Below the pieces are notes generated by a model. The model did no database searches and was not told where the DNA came from. It saw nothing but the letters and a program-made list of their open reading frames with translations. A stretch of 64,000 nucleotides of DNA from Ornithinibacillus salinisoli (lineage in GTDB: Bacteria; Bacillota; Bacilli; Bacillales; Amphibacillaceae): NCBI RefSeq assembly GCF_042682545.1, contig NZ_JBHUHQ010000017.1; one strand, 5' to 3'. Shown here one piece after another: positions 1 through 7,909 of the stretch; position 1 is the first letter of the stretch, and each line of letters starts with the position of its first letter. The translations under genes were made by a program, and so were the position numbers.

Positions 1-102
1 AGGTGGAAATCCCCCTACAAAATAGACAAAAAGGAGTAAATTTTATTCAAAGATATTCCTTTTTTCAACTCTTTTTACGTTTTTAAAAAAATAGGTTGTT
101 TT

Positions 103-372
103 TCAGCAGCCTCGCCTTTCCTCCCGCCGGAGTCTACGTGTATTTCTTCCGCTAGAATAGTGGCCAATACAGAAGAACTCTAAAGATCACTGATATTATG
201 ATAAAACCATTCTTTAATCAGAAAAACACCACTAGCGAAGTATTCTGCTGGAGCGGGTTTGTAGGACTCTCGATTCAATAAGATTAAGAGAGAAAAACGT
301 TTCAAAGTTACTTCGCTTTTTCTATCATCTAAGAATTAAGATCCAACCGTTAAAAAGTAACATCTTTAACTT
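103..372. repeat. Dispersed intergenic repeat, shortened copy 1
   Basis: The stretch from about 109 to 162 (CCTTTCCTCCCGC.GGAGTC then TACGTGTATTTCTTCCGCTA) recurs almost base for base at about 19183-19233. The AGAAGAACTC segment (about 171), the GCGAAGTATTCTG segment (about 235), the AGTTACT.. segment (about 307) and the AAAGTAAC segment (about 354) also recur in the same order around 19263-19560. This copy lacks most of the two palindromes seen in the second copy. No gene is visible in 1-401. I infer an old, partly deleted copy of a Bacillaceae intergenic repeat family. Confidence 0.6.
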
Positions 373-401
373 CCTATCGTGTAATAGTTCGTATACCCAA
401 G

Positions 402-773
402 TCATTTCAATAGTTCAAGGACTTCCTCTGAGCTATTCGTTTTTAGCATTCTTTCATCCATATCAAATACTAGGTAAATTGGTAATTCTTCCTTATCTAA
501 ATTTTGGGTTTCTAATTTTGAGTGTGAAATTGAGTGATAAATAAATACTTGGTCTGTATTATCAAAATTTGTGGCTCGCATAATTTCAGTTGCTTTATCA
601 CTTTCATTAGATTCAAGTCCATCTAAACCCATAACTAAGTTATACTTCCCTTCTTCTGTTGATAGAAACTCATTTTTTTCAGCCTTTTCATTTACACAAC
701 CTATAAGAATAATTACGAATAATGATAATAATAGACTTGCCTTAACGATTTGATTAACTGTTGGAAAAATCAT
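402..773 (-). CDS. Small secreted lipoprotein, function unknown
   Basis: The 123-residue product starts with a lipoprotein signal: a charged N-terminus, a hydrophobic stretch and an ILIGC lipobox with the cysteine near residue 26. It should be lipidated and anchored on the outer face of the membrane. The mature part is acidic and has no motif I recognise. A strong AAGGAGG site lies just before the ATG, which supports this start and the reality of the gene. It is monocistronic and divergent from the MOSC gene. A function cannot be assigned. Confidence 0.65.
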   Translation of the reverse strand: MIFPTVNQIVKASLLLSLFVIILIGCVNEKAEKNEFLSTEEGKYNLVMGLDGLESNESDKATEIMRATNFDNTDQVFIYHSISHSKLETQNLDKEELPIYLVFDMDERMLKTNSSEEVLELLK

Positions 774-958
774 CTAATCCTCCTTAATCGGTTACCTTCT
801 TCTTTAACATGCGTCGTAAATCTATTTATCTCCCTATTTCAATGCTAACATAGTATTCCACGTAAAGAAGCAACTGAAATTTAAACAACAGCCTTTTATT
901 TTTTCCGAAAATAAAGATAGAATATAGGTAGGATATGTGAAGGGAAGTAGGTTATAAA

Positions 959-1666
959 ATGAAACAGCCACATGTACATCAAATTTTAACGGGGAAGGTT
1001 AAACAATTAGGAAGTCCGACTGCTTCAACTCCAATGGAGAAATTGTGGGAAAGCGGTATGTTTAAAAAAGAATGGCAAGGTCGAATATGGCTAGGGGAAA
1101 CAGGACTCCAGGGAGATGAGGTTGCCGATAAAAAGAATCATGGTGGTCTAGATAAGGCTGTGTTTGCGTACCCAATTAGCCATTACGAATACTGGAAAAA
1201 CGATCTAGAAAACGATGCAATTGGAATTGGAGCAAATGGGGAGAATTTTGCTGTTGATCATATGGATGAATCAACGGTTTGTATTGGTGATACATATAAA
1301 ATTGGGGATGCAGTTATTCAAGTTTCTCAGCCTAGACAGCCTTGCTGGAAGCCAGCACGCCGCTTTCGTGTAGTAGATTTTGCCTTGCGAATTCAAAAGA
1401 CAGGTCGGACGGGATGGTACTTTCGCGTATTACAGGAAGGAGAAGTTGAATCTAATACAAGTCTCGTGTTAATAGATCGACCATTTCCGCAATGGACAAT
1501 AAGTAAATGCAATGAAGTCATGCATGTTCATAAGGATGATTTACGCTTAACGGAAGAATTAGCGTCCTGTGAATTACTTGCAGACAGATTGAAAAAGACT
1601 CTGCAAAAACGTTTATCAGGTAAAAAATCATCTGTGGAAAAGCGGGTATTCGGTCCGAATAAGTAA
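959..1666 (+). CDS. MOSC domain protein, YiiM/YflK-like
   Basis: The 235-residue protein has the MOSC fold seen in molybdenum cofactor sulfurase C-terminal and YiiM-type proteins. GDxVADKKNHGGLDKAVFAYP is the conserved opening of the domain, and VSQPRQPCWKPARR carries the invariant cysteine that binds the molybdenum cofactor in the family (about residue 128). A short helical C-terminal extension follows, as in YiiM. Relatives reduce N-hydroxylated bases and similar compounds with molybdenum cofactor; the substrate here is not known. The gene is monocistronic and ends at a hairpin shared with the convergent Hsp20 gene. Confidence 0.8.
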   Translation: MKQPHVHQILTGKVKQLGSPTASTPMEKLWESGMFKKEWQGRIWLGETGLQGDEVADKKNHGGLDKAVFAYPISHYEYWKNDLENDAIGIGANGENFAVDHMDESTVCIGDTYKIGDAVIQVSQPRQPCWKPARRFRVVDFALRIQKTGRTGWYFRVLQEGEVESNTSLVLIDRPFPQWTISKCNEVMHVHKDDLRLTEELASCELLADRLKKTLQKRLSGKKSSVEKRVFGPNK

Positions 1667-1673
1667 TGATTTT

Positions 1674-1722
1674 TGCCCCTTCTCCTACTGTAATCGATAA
1701 CAATAGTAGAAGGGGCATTTCT
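1674..1722. terminator. Bidirectional terminator between MOSC and Hsp20 genes
   Basis: The arms TGCCCCTTCTCCTACT and AGTAGAAGGGGCA form a long GC-rich stem between two convergent genes. An AT-rich tract lies on each side (TTTT before it, TTTCTTC after it), so it can stop transcription from both directions. Confidence 0.75.
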
Positions 1723-1731
1723 TCATAATAA

Positions 1732-2166
1732 TCATTCATCCTCTAACAGACGGACATTAATTCTATTCTTACGACTCGAATCAGAAATCAAGCGGTGAAG
1801 TTGAATATATACTAGGCCGTGTTTGTATGTTGCTTTGATTTTGTCAGAGCGTACTGGGAAAGGTAATGCAATGCTACGTTCGAAGGCTCCTTGTAAGATT
1901 TCCTCTTTCACAACAGTCCCGCCTCCATGAGCAATGTCTATAACTCCTCTTAGTTCTAATGTTGTGTAATCCACATAAATATCTATTTTCTCTAACTTGA
2001 CTAATCCTGGTACATTTACAATACATAAGAGTTCATGTTCTGTTTGATAAACATTAACTTGGGGAATGTTAGGTTTAATGATACCTTCAAATTGATCCCA
2101 AAATTTCTCGCCGAAAAATTGATCCATGTTATTTTTCCAGTCATTCATTTGTTGAAATGGATCCAT
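1732..2166 (-). CDS. Hsp20/alpha-crystallin family small heat shock protein
   Basis: The 144-residue protein has an alpha-crystallin domain at about residues 35-135: the VNVYQTEHELLCIVNVPGL strand pair, a central beta region and a LPFPVRSDKIKATYKHGLVYIQL segment that corresponds to the conserved A-x-x-x-n-G-V/L motif. The N-terminus is rich in Trp and Phe, as in Bacillus sHsp proteins that coat spores or act as holdases (CotP, YocM and GerT type). An AGAGGTG ribosome site precedes the ATG. It may be a spore-associated protein or a general chaperone; the sequence does not separate these. Confidence 0.8.
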   Translation of the reverse strand: MDPFQQMNDWKNNMDQFFGEKFWDQFEGIIKPNIPQVNVYQTEHELLCIVNVPGLVKLEKIDIYVDYTTLELRGVIDIAHGGGTVVKEEILQGAFERSIALPFPVRSDKIKATYKHGLVYIQLHRLISDSSRKNRINVRLLEDE

Positions 2167-2310
2167 GTAAACACCTCTTTTTTTGTAGATGTTTGTATTT
2201 TATGCATAGTTTGAAGAATAGGTGATTAGCCTAGATGTAGAATGACATCCTTTCATAAGAAAGCAGTTTAAGGTATTCTAGATGAACAAGGATTTTAGGA
2301 GGTTTTAGTT

Positions 2311-2937
2311 TTGCTCAGTAATGCATTTGTCATGGTAGCCATCATATTCATTATTAATGTCGTCTACGTATCATTTCTTACCATTCGGATGATTTTAACA
2401 TTAAAAGGTAAGAGGTATATTGCTGGTTTTGTCGGTATGTTTGAAATTGTCGTATACGTTGTTGGTCTGGGGCTAGTATTAGATAATCTAAATCAGATCC
2501 AAAATGTTGTTGCCTATGCGCTCGGGTATGGGATTGGTGTCATTGTGGGATCGATGATAGAAGAAAAACTTGCCCTTGGCTACATTACTGTTAATGTGAT
2601 TTCTGGTAATCCAGATCTAAATTTCACACGGAGACTGAGAGAAAAGGGGTATGGTGTTACGAGCTGGTCTGCTTATGGAATGGACGGTGACCGTTTATCC
2701 ATGCAAATTTTAACACCACGTAAATACGAATTGCGACTTTATGAAGAAATCCAATCCATTGATCCAAAAGCATTTATTATATCTTATGAACCGAAACAAA
2801 TTCATGGAGGGTTCTGGGTAAAACAAGTTCGGAAAGGGAGATTATTACATCCAAGGAAAAAAAAGACTCCTGATGCAAAGGCTGCCCCACCTTCTGAAAC
2901 ACCCAATAATTTTCCTAGCTCAAAGCCCCCAAAATAA
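2311..2937 (+). CDS. yebE: YebE-like membrane protein (UPF0316, DUF2179/DUF5698)
   Basis: The 208-residue protein has three hydrophobic segments in the first 90 residues (N-terminal DUF5698 region). A soluble DUF2179 domain follows at about residues 95-175, containing GYGVTSWSAYGMDGDR. The tail is basic and rich in proline. The start is TTG, chosen because AGGAGG lies at the right distance. In B. subtilis this gene lies two genes upstream of purE, so its position before the pur operon is conserved. The small yebG gene found between them in B. subtilis is not seen here, and the space is filled by mobile-element-like DNA. The cellular role is unknown; DUF2179 is often a ligand-binding domain. 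Confidence 0.85.
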   Translation: MLSNAFVMVAIIFIINVVYVSFLTIRMILTLKGKRYIAGFVGMFEIVVYVVGLGLVLDNLNQIQNVVAYALGYGIGVIVGSMIEEKLALGYITVNVISGNPDLNFTRRLREKGYGVTSWSAYGMDGDRLSMQILTPRKYELRLYEEIQSIDPKAFIISYEPKQIHGGFWVKQVRKGRLLHPRKKKTPDAKAAPPSETPNNFPSSKPPK

Positions 2938-3019
2938 GCAGAGAAAACCCATTCTAAATCGATCGTAAACGGTTCCGTTGTTAAGTACAAAATAGAAAAA
3001 ACATTATATTTAGCAGATG

Positions 3020-3053
3020 AAATAGCAGGACAATTATCCTGCTATTTTTTATT
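3020..3053 (+). terminator. Rho-independent terminator after yebE
   Basis: The stem AAATAGCAGGA / TCCTGCTATTT has a six-base loop and runs into a T tract. It lies about 80 bases after the yebE stop, beyond the possible left end of the mobile element. Confidence 0.75.
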
Positions 3054-3205
3054 GATATAACAACTTTTTTGGAGTTTTAAGGTTTAAAATAGCACCACTT
3101 TTGTTTAACAGAACGACAATAGTTGTTGTCACAGCTTTAAATGGTATGCTAAAAGATGTGCTATTTTGTATGCTAAAACAGATGTTAAAAGATGTGCTAA
3201 AACTA

Positions 3206-3457
3206 ATGAATTTTATCGAACCAAAAAACAAAAAAGCTCAAAAAGTTGATTGGATGATTTCCGAGCGTGTAAGGCATATGGTCAAATACTACGCTGAGTA
3301 TTCGGAGTATAACGAAAGCGAGGTTGTAGATTTATTGCTTTCAAATATTATTGATGATGAAAAGTTCATTGATTGGGTGAAAAATAAACGTAATAATAAG
3401 CGAATCGTAAGGGATTTGGAATTAGAAAACATATTGGGAGAGGAAAACGTTGGGTAA
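3206..3457 (+). CDS. Small hypothetical protein beside transposase remnant
   Basis: The 83-residue charged, mostly helical product is read from the ATG at 3206. The frame is open back to a TTG at 3101, but that part is made of repeated TGCTAAAA/GATGTGCT units and looks non-coding. The central part (ISERVRHMVKYYAEYSEY) is followed by ESEVVDLLLSNII, which resembles a short DNA-binding or accessory module, but I cannot name a family. Its end overlaps the next frame by 8 bases, so the two were probably translated together. It is likely part of the same mobile element. The start is uncertain because no clear ribosome site is seen. Confidence 0.4.
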   Translation: MNFIEPKNKKAQKVDWMISERVRHMVKYYAEYSEYNESEVVDLLLSNIIDDEKFIDWVKNKRNNKRIVRDLELENILGEENVG

Positions 3458-3947
3458 ATTAAAACGAATCGCACTAAAGGAAGATAACCTGGTATGCATT
3501 AAAATTCCTATTTCGACACAAGAATTAAATGAACGTAAAAAGCAGTATGATTTATTGCTGCCTAAAAAGTTCGCTTTCAAATTTAAAAGCTCGTTATTTG
3601 AGCCAATTGAGTTATATTGGAAAGGGCAAGGAAATTAAATTCAGTTCAATGTTTGTACAAATGAGATTGCTAACTTGATATTGAACGTGAATGATAACGC
3701 GGTAAATAGTTTCATTCAAATCATAAGACGCAGGTTGTCTATCTTAGAAAGACCGCTCACAACTGCGCGAAGAGATGTAAAGAGTTACATCTATTCAAAT
3801 TTCAATCCTAAGTATGCACAAATGGCTTTAACAATTCTTAGGACGTACTACAATTCCTGTATGCCTTATAAAGGAAAATCACCCGCCCAACGTTTAGGAT
3901 TGGTAGAAAAGCAATATACTTTGAAAGATATCATTTATTTACGGTAG
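3450..3947 (+). pseudogene. Internally deleted transposase remnant
   Basis: Two segments share one reading frame, separated by a single TAA at 3636-3638. The first (3450-3638) encodes 62 residues ending IELYWKGQGN. The second (to 3947) continues with FNVCTNE and ends in a typical transposase tail: IRRRLSILERPLTTAR, then SYIYSNFNPKYAQMALTILR, then SPAQRLGL and DIIYLR. The tail resembles the C-terminus of DDE-type transposases that I recall from Bacillales. A full-length protein would have several hundred residues between these parts, so the catalytic core appears to have been deleted and the remnant interrupted by a stop. The start is TTG preceded by GGAGAGG. The family name is not certain. 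Confidence 0.5.
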
Positions 3948-4073
3948 ATTGTTAAAAAAGCGCATGGATTTTACTTCATTTCCAAGCGCTTTACATTATT
4001 ATTTATTTTTCTGTTGTTTAACTAATGCACACAATAGTTCATAACTGAAGTTTCACTTAAATAGGTTACTTTT

Positions 4074-4502
4074 TTATCTTTCTATAAATACAAAATGACG
4101 ATCCCATAGCTTTTGGTAGAATCCTTGATATTTGCTTACTTGCCCAGAGTCTTCAATTTGGAAATCTGAATCACTGATCTCTGCTGAATACTCGCTAAAC
4201 TCATTATCACTTTCTTCAAGTGTGAATTCTATTTCTAAAGACTCATTTTCATTTTCAAACTGAATCACAAGTTTATCATCTTTCAACTCATAAGTACCCT
4301 CTTCATACCCCATCGTATTTTTCACTATATTCCCATCTGAAAATTCTAATCTCATTAAAGGTTTATAGTTATCAGAAGGACTATTAGGTGATGACCACAT
4401 TACACTAACATCGAACGTTTTTCCCGATAATTCGTCGCTGTTGCTACAAGCTGATAATAGAAGGATAGCTAAGAGCAATAGAAAAATTAACCGCTTTTTC
4501 AT
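4074..4502 (-). CDS. Lipoprotein, paralogue of the one at 42.9 kb
   Basis: The 142-residue protein has a lipoprotein signal (MKKR, hydrophobic core, LLSAC with the cysteine near residue 19). The acidic beta-rich mature part contains SNSDELSGKTFDV, EEGTYELKDDKL and QFENENESLEIEF. The frame extends further upstream, but AAAGGGGG seven bases before the ATG at 4502 fixes this start. The gene at 42861-43289 encodes a close paralogue that shares the N-terminal SNSDELSGKTFDV segment, the central part and the IER end. It is probably an anchored surface protein of unknown function. It lies inside the possible mobile element. Confidence 0.7.
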   Translation of the reverse strand: MKKRLIFLLLLAILLLSACSNSDELSGKTFDVSVMWSSPNSPSDNYKPLMRLEFSDGNIVKNTMGYEEGTYELKDDKLVIQFENENESLEIEFTLEESDNEFSEYSAEISDSDFQIEDSGQVSKYQGFYQKLWDRHFVFIER

Positions 4503-4894
4503 AATGTAACCCCCTTTCCAGTATATACGAGTGAGTACAGTAAAAAGTTTCAATGAACATAGATAATAAGATTGAATAAGGCTTCTTATAAACATTTTAA
4601 CAAAAATCTAATTTTCCCTTAGTGAATCATCAATTATTATCAATTGGCATAATAAAAAGGTTCCGTCAAGTACTATGACGAAACCGATGTTAATCGTTAG
4701 TTTTTTTGGCTAATCTTTTCAACTTCAAAATGTGACCTATTTGATTCTCTTTTTTTAATGTAAATGCCATTTTGTACTCCATAACGGAACCGTTTAAAAT
4801 CGATCGTAGGATAGGTTTTTGTGTGTTCGAATAACAAACCCTTATCTCCATGAATACATTACTTTAAATGTTCCATTGTAGGAAGGAGATACAA

Positions 4895-5797
4895 ATGACG
4901 TATAATAACTATTTTCATGAAGATCATCATGCAACTAGTAGGGAACAATTCCCGCCCCAACATCAGCCTAGACAACCTGGGATAGAATCTTTAATGGTAC
5001 CTCGACCGATCGTGGAAGACCTCGATTATAAAGGGTCTGGAAAGCTTACAGATAAAGTCGCCATCATTACTGGTGGTGATAGTGGGATTGGCGCGGCTGT
5101 TGCTATTGCATTTGCCAAAGAGGGAGCGGATATCGTTATTCCTTATTATTATGAATATGAGAATGAGGATGCCTATCGAACAAAGCAACGTATTGAAGAA
5201 CTCGGTAGAAGATGTTTGTTAATTGTTGGTGATTTAAGAGATTCCGAGCATTGTAAACATGTTGTACAACAAACCATTCATTATTTTGGAAAGTTAAATA
5301 TTTTGGTGAACAATCATGCTGTTCAATTTGTACAGGATAGCTTGCTAGACATCACAGATGAACAATGGGATGCTACATTCCAAACAAATATTTATGCGTT
5401 TTTTTACATGACGAAGGCTGCATTGCCATACTTATACGATAAGGATGTTATTATTAATACCGCATCCATTGTTGCATATGAAGGAAATGAAAAATTAATA
5501 GATTACAGTGCAACGAAAGGAGCAATTATTGGATTTACTCGATCGCTTTCACAAAATATTATTGGCGATGGGATTCGTGTGAATGCTGTAGCCCCAGGGC
5601 CAATATGGACTCCTCTTATTCCAGCCAGTTTTTCAGCAGAATTTGTAAGTGAGCGGTTCGGTAAAGACGTGCCAATGAAGCGTGCAGGTCAACCATATGA
5701 ATTAGCACCTGCCTACGTTTACCTAGCCTCAAACGATTCTTCTTATGTATCTGGTCAAGTAATACACGTAAATGGAGGGAAGATGGTTAGTTCCTAA
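4895..5797 (+). CDS. Short-chain dehydrogenase/reductase, YdaD/YhdF-type
   Basis: The 300-residue SDR oxidoreductase has an N-terminal extension typical of the Bacillus general-stress SDRs (HHATSREQFPPQHQPRQPG and the PRP motif). The Rossmann motif VAIITGGDSGIGAA is at about residues 53-66, NNHAVQ follows the fourth strand, and the catalytic pair Y-x-x-x-K is in LIDYSATKGAI. It should use NAD(P)H; the substrate is unknown, with sugar alcohols or aldehydes proposed for relatives. The ATG at 4895 is chosen because GAAGGAGA lies seven bases upstream. The enzyme is probably stress-related, but no sigma-B promoter was seen. Confidence 0.85.
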   Translation: MTYNNYFHEDHHATSREQFPPQHQPRQPGIESLMVPRPIVEDLDYKGSGKLTDKVAIITGGDSGIGAAVAIAFAKEGADIVIPYYYEYENEDAYRTKQRIEELGRRCLLIVGDLRDSEHCKHVVQQTIHYFGKLNILVNNHAVQFVQDSLLDITDEQWDATFQTNIYAFFYMTKAALPYLYDKDVIINTASIVAYEGNEKLIDYSATKGAIIGFTRSLSQNIIGDGIRVNAVAPGPIWTPLIPASFSAEFVSERFGKDVPMKRAGQPYELAPAYVYLASNDSSYVSGQVIHVNGGKMVSS

Positions 5798-5801
5798 GTT
5801 A

Positions 5802-5845
5802 AAAACCGAACAATAACAAAAAATAAAATTAAAACGTTCGATATT
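5802..5845 (+). promoter_or_regulatory. PurR operator: two facing PurBoxes
   Basis: The site AAAACCGAACAAT at 5802-5814 matches the 13-base PurBox consensus of B. subtilis in full. A second, weaker site in the opposite orientation (AACGTTCGATATT, 5833-5845) follows 18 bases later and ends just before the promoter. Two facing PurBoxes at this spacing are the known binding site for a PurR dimer, which represses pur genes and is released by PRPP. Confidence 0.85.
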
Positions 5846-5848
5846 TTA

Positions 5849-5878
5849 TTGACATGATAACATGCTATTTGTTATGCT
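5849..5878 (+). promoter_or_regulatory. Sigma-A promoter of the pur operon
   Basis: A perfect TTGACA at 5849 is followed after 18 bases by TATGCT at 5873. It lies directly after the PurBoxes and about 25 bases before the riboswitch aptamer, so transcription should start near 5885. Confidence 0.8.
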
Positions 5879-5902
5879 TAATGCGTCAAAATAATACGGT
5901 AC

Positions 5903-5967
5903 CTCATATATTTCTTGGGATATGGCCTTGAAGTTTCTACCTAGCACCGTAAATGCTGGACTATGAG
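5903..5967 (+). promoter_or_regulatory. Purine riboswitch aptamer, guanine type
   Basis: The P1 arms CTCATA and TATGAG enclose the conserved purine-aptamer core: the GGATATGG loop, GTTTCTACC, the CACCGTAAATG loop and GGACTATG. The base before TATG in the last junction is C, which specifies guanine or hypoxanthine in this family (adenine aptamers have T). The 3' P1 strand runs on into GGGAAGATGAAT, which can pair with the left arm of the terminator downstream, giving the usual antiterminator. Ligand binding would favour the terminator and turn off the pur operon. Confidence 0.93.
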
Positions 5968-6022
5968 GGAAGATGAATCATTGTTAGAGGCAATGGTCTG
6001 TTTTTTAATGAGTTTTGAATTG

Positions 6023-6069
6023 GTCTATTCATCTTCTCTCAAATTTGAGGGAGACGAGTAGACTTTTTT
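6023..6069 (+). terminator. Riboswitch-controlled terminator before purE
   Basis: The arms GTCTATTCATCTTCTCTCAAA and TTTGAGGGAGACGAGTAGAC form a roughly 20-bp stem followed by six T. The left arm (ATTCATCTTC) is complementary to GAAGATGAAT after the aptamer, so the two structures exclude each other. Confidence 0.9.
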
Positions 6070-6090
6070 AGTTTTTGATAGTTTCATAGA

Positions 6091-6242
6091 GGATGTTCAA
6101 AAAGTCCGGTAAAAATGACACATCGAATTTCTTCGTTGGCTTGTTTCTGCGCTGCTCATGTATCTATTGCATACATTCCGCTGCTCGAAACTACACTGCC
6201 TCGAACTTCTCGGTCCTTTTCATCCTCCTTTTTGGACACATT
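6091..6242. repeat. MITE-like insert in the purE leader
   Basis: About 150 bases begin GGATGTTCAAAAAGTCC and end CTTTTTGGACACAT, so the two ends are an imperfect inverted repeat. The segment is more GC-rich than its surroundings, has no credible gene, and lies between the riboswitch terminator and the purE ribosome site. From memory, sequences of this type occur at many places in Bacillaceae genomes; that is not proven here. No second copy is present in this window. Confidence 0.5.
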
Positions 6243-6309
6243 TTTAGGATAAACAACAGATATTGCCAAAGTATAAAAAATGCGATTCATTATAGAAAGA
6301 GGAGATAGA

Positions 6310-6801
6310 ATGGCTTTAGTAGGTGTTATCATGGGGAGTATTTCAGATTGGGAAACGATGCAATACACATGTGAAATGTTAGATGAATTGCAAATCCCGT
6401 ATGAAAAAGATGTTATTTCAGCACACCGAACACCAGATGAAATGTTTACCTATGCAAAGTCTGCTCGAGAGCGTGGACTTAAAGTTATTATTGCGGGTGC
6501 AGGTGGAGCTGCTCATTTACCTGGGATGGTTGCATCACAAACAACCTTACCAGTTATCGGTGTTCCAGTTCAAAGCAAGACACTTAATGGTTTGGATTCC
6601 CTGCTTTCCATCGTACAAATGCCAGGTGGGGTTCCAACAGCAACAGTTGCAATCGGTAAAGCAGGAGCTACCAATGCAGGAATTCTTGCTGCAGAAATGA
6701 TAGGAGCTTTTGATGATTATGTAGCTGCCAAACTTGATACGTATCGCCATTCGATGCAAGAAAAAGTTGCGGAAATGAGGGAACAGCTTGCTAACAAATA
6801 A
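6310..6801 (+). CDS. purE: N5-carboxyaminoimidazole ribonucleotide mutase
   Basis: PurE converts N5-CAIR to CAIR in IMP synthesis. The 163-residue protein shows the class I pattern: MGSISDWETM at the substrate site, SAHRTPD with the catalytic histidine, and AGAGGAAHLPGM. The frame extends ten codons upstream, but AGAGGAGA six bases before the ATG at 6310 and the length of known PurE proteins fix this start. It is the first gene of the operon, and its 3' end overlaps purK by 14 bases. Confidence 0.95.
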   Translation: MALVGVIMGSISDWETMQYTCEMLDELQIPYEKDVISAHRTPDEMFTYAKSARERGLKVIIAGAGGAAHLPGMVASQTTLPVIGVPVQSKTLNGLDSLLSIVQMPGGVPTATVAIGKAGATNAGILAAEMIGAFDDYVAAKLDTYRHSMQEKVAEMREQLANK

Positions 6802-7909
6802 TATCATCCTTCCACCACAGACTATTGGAATAATAGGAGGCGGACAGCTAGGGCGTATGATGGCGATTGCTGCCAAATACATGGGATACCAAGTTGCTGT
6901 ATTGGATCCAACTCCGAATTGTCCGACAGCACAAGTATCAGATCAACAAATTATAGCTGCTTATGATGACATGAATGCGATTCAGCAATTATCGGAAATA
7001 AGTGATGTTATTACGTACGAATTTGAAAATGTTGATTTGAATGCAGCATTGTATTTAGAGGAGCAAGGTAAATTACCTCAAGGTGCTTACGCTTTAGAAG
7101 TAACACAGAATCGTGAAAAAGAAAAACAGTTGATGAAGGATTTACAACTACCAATTCCAGCATTTCATATCGTGCAACTTGAAAAAGAATGTGAGGAAGC
7201 TTTAAAAGGAATTACTTTTCCTGCTGTCATGAAAACATGCCGTGGTGGCTATGATGGGAAAGGGCAGTTGAAGCTTTATTCTAAGGAAGACATACAGGCT
7301 GCTACCAATTTTGTGAAACAGCATAAGTATTGCATATTGGAAGAGTGGATCACATTCGATAAAGAAATATCTGTCCTATTTACTCGGTCACAATCAGGAA
7401 TGATTGAATTTTTCCCGATTGCAGAAAATGAACATAAGGACCATATTTTGTATCAAACAACTGCACCTGCAAATGTCACTGACGTGGTACAAAAGAAAGC
7501 ATATGAATCAGCAAAAATGATAGCTGATAAAATGAATATTGTTGGAACGTTTGCCATTGAAATGTTCGTAAAGGGCGAGGAAATTTTCATTAATGAAATG
7601 GCACCACGCCCACATAATTCCGGTCATTACACAATTGAAGCGTGTAATATATCCCAATTTGCTCAGCATATCCGCGCGATTTGTGGTCTACCACTTATTC
7701 CTATTGAACAATTAAAGCCAGCAATGATGGTGAATATTTTGGGAGAGGATATGGATGATGTATTACAATCCATGACAAAAACTCCCCAAGGTTTTATCCA
7801 CTTGTACGGAAAAGGTGAAGCGAAAGCAAAGCGGAAAATGGGGCATATTACGTATATCGGCAATACAACAGAACAACACATGAGACAGTTTGAGGAGGCC
7901 AAACAATGA
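6788..7909 (+). CDS. purK: N5-carboxyaminoimidazole ribonucleotide synthase
   Basis: PurK makes N5-CAIR from AIR, bicarbonate and ATP, which PurE then rearranges. The 373-residue ATP-grasp enzyme starts with GIIGGGQLGRMM, carries PAVMKTCRGGYDGKGQ (ATP-binding lid region) and ends its core with NEMAPRPHNSGHYTIEAC, the metal and substrate signature. The start is TTG inside purE with GAGGGA upstream, so translation is coupled. The stop overlaps the purB start (ATGA). Confidence 0.95.
   Translation: MLTNNIILPPQTIGIIGGGQLGRMMAIAAKYMGYQVAVLDPTPNCPTAQVSDQQIIAAYDDMNAIQQLSEISDVITYEFENVDLNAALYLEEQGKLPQGAYALEVTQNREKEKQLMKDLQLPIPAFHIVQLEKECEEALKGITFPAVMKTCRGGYDGKGQLKLYSKEDIQAATNFVKQHKYCILEEWITFDKEISVLFTRSQSGMIEFFPIAENEHKDHILYQTTAPANVTDVVQKKAYESAKMIADKMNIVGTFAIEMFVKGEEIFINEMAPRPHNSGHYTIEACNISQFAQHIRAICGLPLIPIEQLKPAMMVNILGEDMDDVLQSMTKTPQGFIHLYGKGEAKAKRKMGHITYIGNTTEQHMRQFEEAKQ

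Larger units (their letters stand above)
2957..4808. mobile_element. Possible decayed transposon with inverted ends
   Basis: The left boundary (2957-2993) and the right boundary (4769-4808, opposite strand) share CGATCG, then AAACGGTTCCGTT, then AGTACAAAAT, with small gaps between the blocks. This gives about 35 bases of imperfect inverted repeat. A partial third copy (GGTTCCGT..AAGTAC, 4659-4673) lies near the right end. Inside are a small ORF, a transposase reading frame missing its middle, and a lipoprotein gene. I infer a non-autonomous or decayed element that carried the lipoprotein; no target-site duplication was identified. The segment sits where yebG lies in B. subtilis. Confidence 0.4.

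Noticed and set aside
4690..4782. 30-codon minus-strand frame before a hairpin with a T tract
   Set aside because: It has no ribosome site, and its start lies inside the possible transposon end. The hairpin at 4655-4686 may be real, but the frame is not supported as a gene.
6093..6308. 71-codon frame in the purE leader
   Set aside because: It lies almost entirely in the MITE-like insert, has a high cysteine and serine content typical of non-coding frames, and has no ribosome site.
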